Shown in pieces: positions 1-6,023 of a stretch of 11,919 bases of DNA. The notes under the pieces were generated by a model that worked only from the letters and a program-made list of their open reading frames with translations, was not told the DNA's origin and searched no databases. Origin of the DNA: Candidatus Woesearchaeota archaeon (GTDB lineage Archaea; Nanoarchaeota; Nanoarchaeia; Woesearchaeales; CALCXY01). How positions within the stretch are numbered: the first letter of the stretch is position 1; every line of letters begins with the position of its first letter. The stretch covers positions 1 to 11,919 of the forward strand of contig JASMFX010000024.1 in the NCBI GenBank assembly GCA_030751555.1, read 5' to 3'. Both the position numbers and the translations under genes were made by a program.

Positions 1-303
1 TATAATCTTCCCACAAAAAAGATTTTCATGTATTACACCTCTCAACTACGTGCCCGACATGCAAAATGGTTCATCGACGAACTCATTATACAACACCTCA
101 AGGACCAAAAAAACCTTCTCATCGGTTTGGGTTGCATAGCCACAGGTATTTTAGGAACTGAAAAGATTCTCTCACCCCAAAACCTTGAAAAAGACTTAGA
201 AGAGATGAAAAAACTGGGCATTGGAGAGGTAGTAATCTTTAGATTAGCAGGGTTAAACACAAACTATCTGAGAGTTCTCAAAAAATACATGTCTAGTGGG
301 TAA
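1..303 (+). CDS. C-terminal part of an unrecognised protein (5' truncated by window edge)
   Basis: The reading frame is open from base 1 to the TAA at 301-303. The first ATG in the window (28) is therefore not necessarily the start, and the gene probably begins outside. About 100 residues are visible. They contain a hydrophobic glycine-rich stretch (LLIGLGCIATGIL), then an amphipathic helix (LEKDLEEMKKLGIGEV), then a short strand-like segment VVIFRLAGLN and a final helix LRVLKKY. The order helix, strand ending in GLN, helix resembles the last beta/alpha unit of a TIM barrel, but I do not recognise the family and no catalytic residue can be named. A short inverted repeat overlaps the stop codon (294-299 with 306-311). 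Confidence 0.6.
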   Translation, partial: YNLPTKKIFMYYTSQLRARHAKWFIDELIIQHLKDQKNLLIGLGCIATGILGTEKILSPQNLEKDLEEMKKLGIGEVVIFRLAGLNTNYLRVLKKYMSSG

Positions 304-383
304 AACCACTATAACCCATGAATACTCCACAGAGAAGCTCTATCCATCACCCACAACCACTGGACATCCACTCCCCTAGAGTA

Positions 384-389
384 TTTAAA
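384..389 (+). promoter_or_regulatory. TATA box of the small-ORF unit
   Basis: TTTAAA within gtatttaaac. By the 26-27 base spacing seen at other genes here, transcription would begin near 411-415, immediately before the hairpin at 421-452 and about 55 bases before the first small ORF. This unit would therefore have a real leader, unlike most genes in the window. Confidence 0.5.
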
Positions 390-420
390 CCATCCTTATC
401 ATCTTATTCTTAACAAAAAC

Positions 421-452
421 GTGAAGCTCGGAACCTCGGTTCCGACTTCCAC
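421..452 (+). other. 5' leader hairpin
   Basis: An inverted repeat pairs gtg-aag-c-tcggaac with gttccga-ctt-c-cac around a CTCG tetraloop: seven uninterrupted pairs at the top, then three plus three pairs below single-base bulges. It would form at or next to the predicted 5' end of the transcript from the TATA box at 384. The top and loop contain AACCTC (432-437), complementary to GAGGTT (573-578), which overlaps the SD site of the second small ORF. Confidence 0.55.
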
Positions 453-469
453 ATTTTGTGGTGATATCA

Positions 470-580
470 ATGAACAACACAACCCCTTCCCAAATCGAAT
501 CATTGTTTTTCAATCAGATTAGAAATCTAACACTAAGACAAAATAACACAACAAAATTACGAATAATCATAGGAGGTTAA
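470..580 (+). CDS. candidate 36-residue small protein or leader peptide
   Basis: The ATG at 470 is preceded by GGTGAT (460-465), matching the archaeal SD consensus at a 4-base spacing. The frame encodes a 36-residue peptide rich in Asn, Thr and Gln (start MNNTTPSQ, end LRIIIGG). Its last codons, GGA GGT TAA, are themselves the SD site of the next ORF, so translation of the two would be coupled: a ribosome finishing here sits 2 bases from the next ATG. No homologous family is recognised and there is no signal peptide or membrane segment. It may be a real small protein, a regulatory leader peptide, or chance; the two well-placed SD sites argue against pure chance. Confidence 0.4.
   Translation: MNNTTPSQIESLFFNQIRNLTLRQNNTTKLRIIIGG
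571..577 (+). promoter_or_regulatory. strong SD site AGGAGGT of the second small ORF
   Basis: AGGAGGT lies 5 bases before the ATG at 583. It is the strongest SD match in the window, where most genes have none. It overlaps the last codons of the upstream small ORF. Confidence 0.65.
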
Positions 581-582
581 AA

Positions 583-717
583 ATGAAATCAATCTTAAAT
601 CTATTCAAAAAGCCCAATTACATGGAGTGGAACGAATACTCAGCCCATATCAAGTTTATTAGCGACTATTTCTTCCAACAATCGGTTAGGCATGAAAATA
701 TTAGGCACCTCGACTAA
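583..717 (+). CDS. candidate 44-residue small protein
   Basis: The start is fixed by the consensus SD site at 571-577. The peptide begins MKSILNLFKKPNYMEW and ends NIRHLD. It is rich in aromatic residues (six Phe/Tyr and one Trp) and mildly basic at its N-terminus, with no clear transmembrane segment. It is the second ORF of a tightly coupled pair and is followed 8 bases after its TAA by a strong hairpin (726-761). I do not recognise it. The pair is bracketed by a promoter and a terminator-like hairpin, so it looks like an independent mini-transcription unit. A toxin-antitoxin or regulatory role would be guesswork. Confidence 0.5.
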   Translation: MKSILNLFKKPNYMEWNEYSAHIKFISDYFFQQSVRHENIRHLD

Positions 718-725
718 CACCCCCA

Positions 726-773
726 CCTCCCTGCTGTCCTCTTCGAATACAGCAGGGGAGGGCTATTTCTCCC
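726..773 (+). terminator. GC-rich hairpin with an overlapping alternative hairpin
   Basis: cctccctgctgt (726-737) pairs with acagcaggggagg (749-761), leaving one bulge and an 11-base loop. The following bases (ctatttct) are only weakly T-rich, so it is not a typical archaeal T-tract terminator. A second stem, gggag (756-760) with ctccc (769-773), shares bases with the right arm of the first, so the two cannot form together. The hairpin ends the small-ORF unit and separates it from the yrdC promoter. Confidence 0.5.
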
Positions 774-803
774 TAAAAAATAGATACAGTTGTCTATAAA
801 AAT

Positions 804-838
804 TATATAAACATTGAACATAAGATATATAAACATTG
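804..838 (+). repeat. 13-base direct repeat duplicating the yrdC TATA box
   Basis: tatataaacattg occurs at 804-816 and again at 826-838, a spacing of 22 bases. Each copy holds a complete TATA box. Only the second copy is placed for a leaderless start at 856; the first would start a transcript near 834. Confidence 0.7.
826..833 (+). promoter_or_regulatory. TATA box of yrdC
   Basis: TATATAAA, centre 26.5 bases before the ATG at 856. It selects 856 over the in-frame TTG at 814, which lies upstream of the box. Confidence 0.7.
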
Positions 839-855
839 TCCAACTCCATCCAATC

Positions 856-1428
856 ATGCAGACCATCTCCAAAGAAGAACTAATAGATAGAAAGCACGAA
901 TTTCTTGATCAAATCCATAAAGGGCATTTATTTATTTATCCAACAGATACTATCTATGGAATCGGTTGCGATGCCTCTTCAGACATTGCTGTCTCCAAAA
1001 TAAGGCAAGTAAAATCAAGGTCTCAGGTTCCTTTTTCTGTGATTGCACCTTCAATAGGGTGGATCCATGATAATTGCGAAGTCCCAAAACAAGCTGAAAA
1101 ATGGATAAATCAGTTGCCAGGACCCTATACCATAGTTTTGCGCTTAAAAAAGAACCATTCCATCTCCAAAGAGGTGAATCCTGATATTGACACTATTGGC
1201 GTTAGACTTCCCAATCATTGGATTTCTGGATTAGTAAGAGAATTAAACAAGCCTATAATAACAACCTCTGTAAATAAATCAGGAGATCCCTACATGACCT
1301 CTATCGATAATCTTGACCCTGAATTTCATTCTAAAGTAGGTTTTATTATTTATGAAGGAGAAAAGCCAGGAGCTCCATCCCAACTTGTTGATATTGCAAA
1401 TGAGCAAATGGTTGCAGTTCAACGATAA
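856..1428 (+). CDS. yrdC: YrdC/Sua5-family threonylcarbamoyl-AMP synthase
   Basis: This cytosolic enzyme condenses threonine, bicarbonate and ATP into threonylcarbamoyl-AMP, the first step of t6A37 formation in tRNAs that read ANN codons. The 190 residues match a stand-alone YrdC domain; the C-terminal Sua5 domain is absent. Visible motifs are YPTDTIYGIG (28-37), the nucleotide-site K-x-R (K53, R55), PGPYTIVLR (88-96), GVRLPNH (115-121), SVN (138-140) and a C-terminal PSQLVDI strand. A longer frame starts at TTG 814, but the TATA box at 826-833 would lie inside it, so I place the start at ATG 856 with a leaderless mRNA. The KEOPS partners that finish t6A are not in this window. A YciO-type paralogue is the main alternative. 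Confidence 0.88.
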   Translation: MQTISKEELIDRKHEFLDQIHKGHLFIYPTDTIYGIGCDASSDIAVSKIRQVKSRSQVPFSVIAPSIGWIHDNCEVPKQAEKWINQLPGPYTIVLRLKKNHSISKEVNPDIDTIGVRLPNHWISGLVRELNKPIITTSVNKSGDPYMTSIDNLDPEFHSKVGFIIYEGEKPGAPSQLVDIANEQMVAVQR

Positions 1429-1430
1429 GG

Positions 1431-1438
1431 TTTTTAAA
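1431..1438 (+). promoter_or_regulatory. TATA box of the metallophosphoesterase gene
   Basis: TTTTTAAA, 2 bases after the yrdC stop, centred 26.5 bases before ATG 1461. It implies separate leaderless transcription rather than read-through from yrdC. Confidence 0.65.
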
Positions 1439-1460
1439 CTATTCTCTATTTTCTATAACA

Positions 1461-2114
1461 ATGCCTAAAACAAAGCCAAATAAAAGCAAATCTCCTAGAC
1501 CAAGAGAAAAACTCAAGATTCTTGCAGCAGGAGATATTCATGGAGACATGACCCAGGCAGAACGCTTGGCTGAAAGGGCTAAGAAAGAAAATGTAGATTT
1601 AGTCATACTCTGTGGTGATCTTACCATGTTTGAAGAGTCGACAAAAAACATTATCGGACCCTTCAAAAAAAGAAACGAAAAAGTCCTCCTTATCCCTGGA
1701 AATCATGAAACAGTTGCAACAGCAGATTTCCTAGCAGAGCTCTACGCTGTTAAAAATATCCATGGCTATTCTGTTAAATACAAGGACGTTGGCATTTTTG
1801 GAGCAGGCGGAGCAAACATTGGATTATTCCAAATGGATGAGAAAGAAATCTATGACCTCCTCAAAAAAGGAAATGATAAAATAGAATATCTAAAAAAGAA
1901 AATCATGGTTACCCATGTCCATCCCTCTGAAACCAAGATGGAGAAATTTACTCAAATCCTCCCAGGCTCCCCTGGCGTAAGAAAAGCAGTGAAAAAGTTC
2001 TCCCCAGATATTCTACTCTGTTCCCATGTCCACGAAGCCGAAGGCATCGAGGAAAAAATAGGAAAAACAAGAGTTATTAATGTTGGGAAGAAGGGCAAGA
2101 TCTTTGAGATCTAA
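1461..2114 (+). CDS. calcineurin-like metallophosphoesterase
   Basis: This is a predicted cytosolic two-metal phosphoesterase of 217 residues, with the metal-binding motifs in the expected order: GDIHG (24-28, D25 and H27), CGDL (51-54, D53), GNHE (80-83), VTHVHP (150-155, H152) and SHVHEAEG (188-195, H189 and H191). A basic, Lys/Pro-rich tail of about 18 residues precedes the first strand and could contact nucleic acid. Families with this layout cleave phosphodiesters or phosphomonoesters; the substrate cannot be read from the sequence. The gene has its own TATA box and ends 3 bases from the convergent rtcB stop, so the two transcripts probably overlap at their 3' ends. A small inverted repeat (agatct, 2098-2103 and 2107-2112) covers the stop region. 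Confidence 0.85.
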   Translation: MPKTKPNKSKSPRPREKLKILAAGDIHGDMTQAERLAERAKKENVDLVILCGDLTMFEESTKNIIGPFKKRNEKVLLIPGNHETVATADFLAELYAVKNIHGYSVKYKDVGIFGAGGANIGLFQMDEKEIYDLLKKGNDKIEYLKKKIMVTHVHPSETKMEKFTQILPGSPGVRKAVKKFSPDILLCSHVHEAEGIEEKIGKTRVINVGKKGKIFEI

Positions 2115-2117
2115 AAC

Positions 2118-3539
2118 TTAACCCTTAATAACACCCAAAGGCTTCACTCTAACAACCAAGTTACCAATCCCTACTTCATGGCTTACTTTAACAACTTCAT
2201 CAACATCCTTATACACGCCAGGTCCTTCCTCAACAATACCTCTTTTAGAAGCCCCTCGTAAATAAACATTTTTCTCACGCAGATCATGCATAACCTTTTC
2301 CTTAGAAAAATCCCTCATTGCCTGGTTCCTACTCATAACCCTTCCAGCACCATGAGCAGTAGAGGCAAAACTAACTTCTTCAGCCTTCTCAGTACAACAT
2401 AAAAGATAGCTAGAAGTTCCCATACTCCCAGGAATCAAGACTGGCTGCCCAACATCTCGATACTTTTCAGGTAACTCCTGACGACCAGGACCAAACGAAC
2501 GTGTAGCGCCCTTCCGATGTACACATACCTCTTTCACAGAACCATCAATCTTATGCTTCTCAAACTTCGCAATATTATGGCAGATATCATAAAGTACATT
2601 AATATCATGATCTCCGAAGATTTTATTAAATTCTTCCCGGATATTATGCGTTATCAACTGCTTATTAGCAAAAGCAAAATTAGCAGCCGCATTCATAGCT
2701 TTCACATATTTTTGACCCATCGGTGATTGGATAGGCGCATTAATCAACTGTCTATCAGGTAGATTAGCAAAACCAAACTTCTGCTCCATTTTTCTAATAA
2801 AATCAGACGCTACTTGATGTCCCAACCCCCTGGATCCACAATGAATCATTAACGTAATATTTTTATCATCGCTAATCCCAAAAGTCTTAGCAACATCTGA
2901 ATCAAAAATCTTATCAACTGCTTGTACCTCAACAAAATGGTTTCCAGAACCTAAACTTCCAAGCTGGGTACGCCCCCTCCTAATGGCCAAATCCGAAATC
3001 TCAGACGGATCTCCCTCTAATTTTCCTTCAGATTCAGTAAAAACATAATCTTCTTTCTTGCCAAAGCCATTATCAACCATCCATCTTGCACCCTTTCCCA
3101 TTAAATCTAATAGTTGATCATTCTCCACAGTCATAGCTCCCTTCTTGCCAGCACCAGTAGGAACAATCCTAAAAAGTGCATCCACTGCCTCTTTCTGTTT
3201 TTTCATAAAAACATCTACAGGAATATTAGTCTTTAACATCCTCACCGAGCAATTAATATCAAATCCAACCCCTCCGGGTGAAATAATCCCTTCATTAACA
3301 TCAAAAGCTGCTACTCCTCCTATTGCAAAACCATATCCGAAGTGACAATCCGGGCATGCAATGGAGTACCCTTGAATCCCCTTTAAGCATGCAACATTCT
3401 TGACCTGCTCTAAAGTGCCATCCTTTATGATCTTATCCATCAAAACTTTAGAAGCAAATACTTTTCCAGGAACTAACATCTTTTCATGTTTGGGAATCTC
3501 CCAAATATTTTCATCAACCTTTTTTATTGGAATTTCCAT
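2118..3539 (-). CDS. rtcB: RNA-splicing ligase RtcB
   Basis: RtcB joins RNA 2',3'-cyclic phosphate and 5'-OH ends using GTP and Mn2+. It seals tRNA exons in archaea and also acts in RNA repair. The 473 residues match the usual length with no intein. Active-site features are CPDCHFGYG (62-70), GFDINC (92-97, D94 and C97 as metal ligands), GSGNHFVE (197-204, H201), HCGSRGLGH (233-241), HN (321-322), the guanylate-site HRKGATR (341-347) and HGAGR (396-400, with H396 as the nucleotidyl-accepting His by family analogy). All expected residues are present. Its helper archease lies two genes upstream on the same strand. The start at 3539 is supported by a TATA box and gives a leaderless mRNA. Confidence 0.97.
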   Translation of the reverse strand: MEIPIKKVDENIWEIPKHEKMLVPGKVFASKVLMDKIIKDGTLEQVKNVACLKGIQGYSIACPDCHFGYGFAIGGVAAFDVNEGIISPGGVGFDINCSVRMLKTNIPVDVFMKKQKEAVDALFRIVPTGAGKKGAMTVENDQLLDLMGKGARWMVDNGFGKKEDYVFTESEGKLEGDPSEISDLAIRRGRTQLGSLGSGNHFVEVQAVDKIFDSDVAKTFGISDDKNITLMIHCGSRGLGHQVASDFIRKMEQKFGFANLPDRQLINAPIQSPMGQKYVKAMNAAANFAFANKQLITHNIREEFNKIFGDHDINVLYDICHNIAKFEKHKIDGSVKEVCVHRKGATRSFGPGRQELPEKYRDVGQPVLIPGSMGTSSYLLCCTEKAEEVSFASTAHGAGRVMSRNQAMRDFSKEKVMHDLREKNVYLRGASKRGIVEEGPGVYKDVDEVVKVSHEVGIGNLVVRVKPLGVIKG

Positions 3540-3562
3540 GATTATAAGAAGGTAGTAGATCC

Positions 3563-3570
3563 TTTAAATA
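3563..3570 (-). promoter_or_regulatory. TATA box of rtcB
   Basis: TATTTAAA on the minus strand, centred about 27 bases before the rtcB ATG. Confidence 0.65.
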
Positions 3571-3647
3571 ACTTTCTTATTGATCACTAAAATCATCAGA
3601 ACCACAGGACAACCACTATCTAACAATCCTTAGATCCACCAATGCTA

Positions 3648-4319
3648 TTAATGAGTGACCTCTATGATAACATCACTGATGTTAACCAGCTGAGTTCTCA
3701 CACCTTTTTTTTGCACAAAGTCAATAGTAGGATTGACTGAGTAATTGTCATTCATTACTGTGGGCCAATGTAAAACTTTAGAATAGCACTGTTCATTATC
3801 AGTCTCCTCATATTCCCAAAACAAGACTTTAACCTCATAGTTTCCAATCGGAAAATCATGTGCTAATAAGTATGCATTCGTAATTACAGAATCCTGCGGC
3901 TGGATATGGTAACCTTGCCTCGTTGTAAACCAATTCCATCCTGCATAATATTTATTTTTTTTAGATGGATTCAAATCCACATCACTGAAGGAACCATACT
4001 TAGGACATTCATTTATATTTGAAGAAGCACAAACAAATTCTACTGCCATGCATACATTCCTATCAGAATTATTATTTTTTATTCCGTAGAAAAATAGGTG
4101 TTCAGTGCCTCTTGCTACATCTTTAAATACCATTCTCGAAAAAGTCACTAATCTGTTATCCTCAAAATCTTTCTGCAACTGTTGAATCATTTCCTCAGAA
4201 TCTATCTCATACTTATTTACAATCTTCATAGGAGGATTATGTACACCAACCCAATATCCATATGAGACAATTAACAAAGCTATTCCCAGCCCTATAACAA
4301 AGTTACGTAATCTCATCAT
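3648..4319 (-). CDS. membrane-anchored protein with four extracytoplasmic cysteines, unknown function
   Basis: This is a 223-residue protein of no family I recognise. A short basic N-terminus (MMRLRN) precedes one hydrophobic helix at about residues 7-24, so the remainder is probably outside the membrane. The outer part begins with a charged helix (40-55) and continues as alternating strand-like segments (HLFFYGI, YEVKVLFWEY, SDVIIEVTH) that suggest a beta-sandwich. Four cysteines (90, 97, 105, 178) could form two disulfides. A longer frame begins at TTG 4328, but the TATA box at 4337-4345 fits the ATGs at 4319 or 4316 better. It sits between archease and rtcB, with its own promoter. No catalytic motif is visible and a link to RNA ligation is not implied. 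Confidence 0.75.
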   Translation of the reverse strand: MMRLRNFVIGLGIALLIVSYGYWVGVHNPPMKIVNKYEIDSEEMIQQLQKDFEDNRLVTFSRMVFKDVARGTEHLFFYGIKNNNSDRNVCMAVEFVCASSNINECPKYGSFSDVDLNPSKKNKYYAGWNWFTTRQGYHIQPQDSVITNAYLLAHDFPIGNYEVKVLFWEYEETDNEQCYSKVLHWPTVMNDNYSVNPTIDFVQKKGVRTQLVNISDVIIEVTH

Positions 4320-4336
4320 CCAATCCAATCACAACA

Positions 4337-4345
4337 TATATTTAA
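4337..4345 (-). promoter_or_regulatory. TATA box of the membrane-anchored protein gene
   Basis: TTAAATATA on the minus strand, 22-26 bases before the paired ATG codons at 4319 and 4316. It argues against the upstream TTG at 4328. Confidence 0.5.
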
Positions 4346-4391
4346 GACTAATGATAGATAACATCTACCTGCAAAAATATTTAAGAATTCC

Positions 4392-4802
4392 TTATATATC
4401 CACAATAACCTGCACCATGACCTTTCCTTTTACTTTCTTAATCTCCATCTCATGGTAGGTTATTGCCTTAACCTCGCTATGCACATCATACTTCTCCTTT
4501 ATATTATCGCCAACCACTGTAGCTTTTAAAGCTTTGTTATTATCAATCGAAATCTTCTCAACAGAATTCAATAAAAACCCCTCATTCAACAACACCAAAA
4601 GCTGCTCTAAAAAATCATACAATAAACTTTTCGAATCCTCTCCTTTCGCTTCTACCTTTTTCCGAACATTCTTCTCTATACTATCTGGTTTTAGCATAAC
4701 AGCATACATCGCTTCAGCCGCATGGCTAAATGCTTCTTCCAAATCCTTTCCATACGCCCTAAACTGCGCATCAGCTGTATGGTCTAAAAATTCGTATTTC
4801 AT
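4392..4802 (-). CDS. archease, RtcB cofactor
   Basis: Archease is a small cytosolic protein that speeds RtcB guanylylation, lets it turn over repeatedly and can widen its nucleotide use. The 136 residues are close to the family length. The signature opening FLDHTADAQFRAYG carries the conserved acidic residues of the metal site, followed by LEEAFSHAAEAMYAVM. The end has the expected KAITYHEMEI strand and closing VDI, whose Asp belongs to the conserved metal cluster. The rtcB gene lies about 0.85 kb downstream on the same strand with one gene between; archease and rtcB are neighbours in many genomes, which supports both calls. A TATA box gives a leaderless start at 4802. Confidence 0.93.
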   Translation of the reverse strand: MKYEFLDHTADAQFRAYGKDLEEAFSHAAEAMYAVMLKPDSIEKNVRKKVEAKGEDSKSLLYDFLEQLLVLLNEGFLLNSVEKISIDNNKALKATVVGDNIKEKYDVHSEVKAITYHEMEIKKVKGKVMVQVIVDI

Positions 4803-4824
4803 AGCTTTGAAAGGTAAGCCCTAA

Positions 4825-4832
4825 TTTAAAAA
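4825..4832 (-). promoter_or_regulatory. TATA box of the archease gene
   Basis: TTTTTAAA on the minus strand, centred 26.5 bases before the archease ATG and inside the short gap after the upstream gene. Confidence 0.65.
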
Positions 4833-4849
4833 CTTATCTACAAAAGAAA

Positions 4850-5179
4850 TTAATCATAAGGAACTATCTCAGCATCACTATCCTCTTCCTTAGCTTCGAC
4901 AACTTCACTAGTTCCTTCATCAGAAGCCTCTTGCTTAGCTCCAGAATCATTATCACCAAACATAGAAAACAAGCCAGCAGCTGCCTCTCCGTCCGATGTC
5001 TCAGATTTCGTCTCTACCTTCTCTTCTTGAGCTGGAGCATCATCTGCGAACATATCAGGTTGATTCAAAGGCTTATTAGAATAAAAATTTCCATCCTCTC
5101 CAACCATATGTTTGAGAAGCATAATAACTCTTTTAATTTCCTGATGAGAATCCTCTTTTGTGTCAATAGTGATCTTCAT
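4850..5179 (-). CDS. small acidic protein with a disordered tail, unknown function
   Basis: This is a 109-residue protein. Residues 1-30 look folded: a strand (MKITIDTKED) and a helix (SHQEIKRVIMLLKHMVG). The rest is low-complexity, rich in Glu, Asp, Ser and Ala, and very acidic. Two short hydrophobic motifs stand out in the tail, DMFADD (42-47) and SMFGDN (72-77), both of the form MF[A/G]D, and the C-terminus is EIVPYD. Repeated hydrophobic motifs in an acidic tail suggest binding to a partner, but which one is unknown. The ATG has both a TATA box at the leaderless spacing and a purine-rich AAGGAG (5185-5190) five bases upstream; if the mRNA is leaderless that SD would not be transcribed. 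Confidence 0.75.
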   Translation of the reverse strand: MKITIDTKEDSHQEIKRVIMLLKHMVGEDGNFYSNKPLNQPDMFADDAPAQEEKVETKSETSDGEAAAGLFSMFGDNDSGAKQEASDEGTSEVVEAKEEDSDAEIVPYD

Positions 5180-5201
5180 ACTCTCTCCTTAGCAGAACTA
5201 G

Positions 5202-5209
5202 TATAAAAA
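5202..5209 (-). promoter_or_regulatory. TATA box of the 109-residue protein gene
   Basis: TTTTTATA on the minus strand, centred 26.5 bases before the ATG at 5179. It lies a few bases beyond the tatD stop, so this gene need not depend on tatD transcription. Confidence 0.65.
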
Positions 5210-5214
5210 ACTTC

Positions 5215-5991
5215 TCAAAATATCTGTTGATAATTCATGTATATATTCTTCTCAACTTCCTCAAGAGTCATTCCTTTAATCTTTGCAATCTTCTTATAAG
5301 CCTCAACCACAAAACTCGGCTCATTCTGCTTATCCTTAAAAGGGCTTAAAAAAGGAGCATCTGTCTCGCAAAGCATATGATTAATATCAATAGTCCGAGC
5401 CAAACTTTGATATTGTTCACCTCGAACAACGCAAGTAGGTATAGTAACAAACCAATTATTGTTTTTAATCCTCTCCACTAACTTTTTCTTCCCAGAAAAG
5501 CAGTGCATAATCACCTTACTGATCTTTTCATCCTCAATCACATCAATAACCTCTCTTTCTGCTTTCCTAGAATGCACAATAATATATTTTCCCAACTCTT
5601 TGGCAAGATTAATCATCTTGCGAAAAATTACTTCTTGCCCTTCTTTATCAACATCCCCCACAAAATCCATCCCAATCTCTCCAATCGCAATAGGGTTCTG
5701 TTTTTTTATCCAAGCAATCTCCTCATCTACATCAAAATCCTTCCACTTCACCCCTAACTCTTTACATTCCTGTTTCAATTGCTTTGGCGGATAAATTCCT
5801 AATGCAGCCTCAACAATATCATATTTTTTAGCATACTCCAAAGATAATCGATTACTTTTGAAATCTATCCCATTAGTTATGATCTTAACAACCCCAGCTT
5901 CTTTAGCCCGAGAAATCACTCTATCCAAATCCTTAGCCAAGATAGGATAATCTAAGTGGCAGTGTGCGTCTACAAATAATTTTTCAGTCAT
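5215..5991 (-). CDS. tatD: TatD-family metal-dependent hydrolase (DNase)
   Basis: This is a TIM-barrel amidohydrolase-superfamily enzyme, 258 residues, typical of TatD proteins, which act as metal-dependent deoxyribonucleases in bacteria and eukaryotes; archaeal roles are less clear. Metal ligands are in the right order: HCHLD (H10, H12), GEIGMD (E105), VHSRKAE (H140), MHCFSG (H163) and ETDAPFLSP (D211). The usual GxHP motif after the second strand reads GIYP (65-68), so that conserved His is replaced by Tyr. The gene starts 32 bases after the alaX stop and has its own TATA box, giving a leaderless start at 5991. The exact substrate cannot be deduced. Confidence 0.92.
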   Translation of the reverse strand: MTEKLFVDAHCHLDYPILAKDLDRVISRAKEAGVVKIITNGIDFKSNRLSLEYAKKYDIVEAALGIYPPKQLKQECKELGVKWKDFDVDEEIAWIKKQNPIAIGEIGMDFVGDVDKEGQEVIFRKMINLAKELGKYIIVHSRKAEREVIDVIEDEKISKVIMHCFSGKKKLVERIKNNNWFVTIPTCVVRGEQYQSLARTIDINHMLCETDAPFLSPFKDKQNEPSFVVEAYKKIAKIKGMTLEEVEKNIYMNYQQIF

Positions 5992-6011
5992 AAAGAAATG
6001 AATGAGCTTCG

Positions 6012-6021
6012 TATATAAAAA
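6012..6021 (-). promoter_or_regulatory. TATA box of tatD
   Basis: TTTTTATATA on the minus strand. The box TTTTTATA (6014-6021) is centred 26.5 bases before the tatD ATG and ends 2 bases from the alaX stop codon. Confidence 0.65.
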
Positions 6022-6023
6022 CC

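Noticed and set aside
319..414. 31-codon ATG frame between the first gene and the 384 promoter
   Set aside because: No SD, no TATA box at the right distance, and it runs through the promoter of the small-ORF unit.
2098..2112. agatct inverted repeat at the end of the metallophosphoesterase gene as a terminator
   Set aside because: Only 6 pairs, no following T-tract on either strand, and it is coding sequence; noted only in the gene entry.
5459..5794. 111-codon plus-strand frame opposite tatD
   Set aside because: Shadow of tatD, which keeps all catalytic motifs; Ser/Ile/Phe-rich composition and no start signals.
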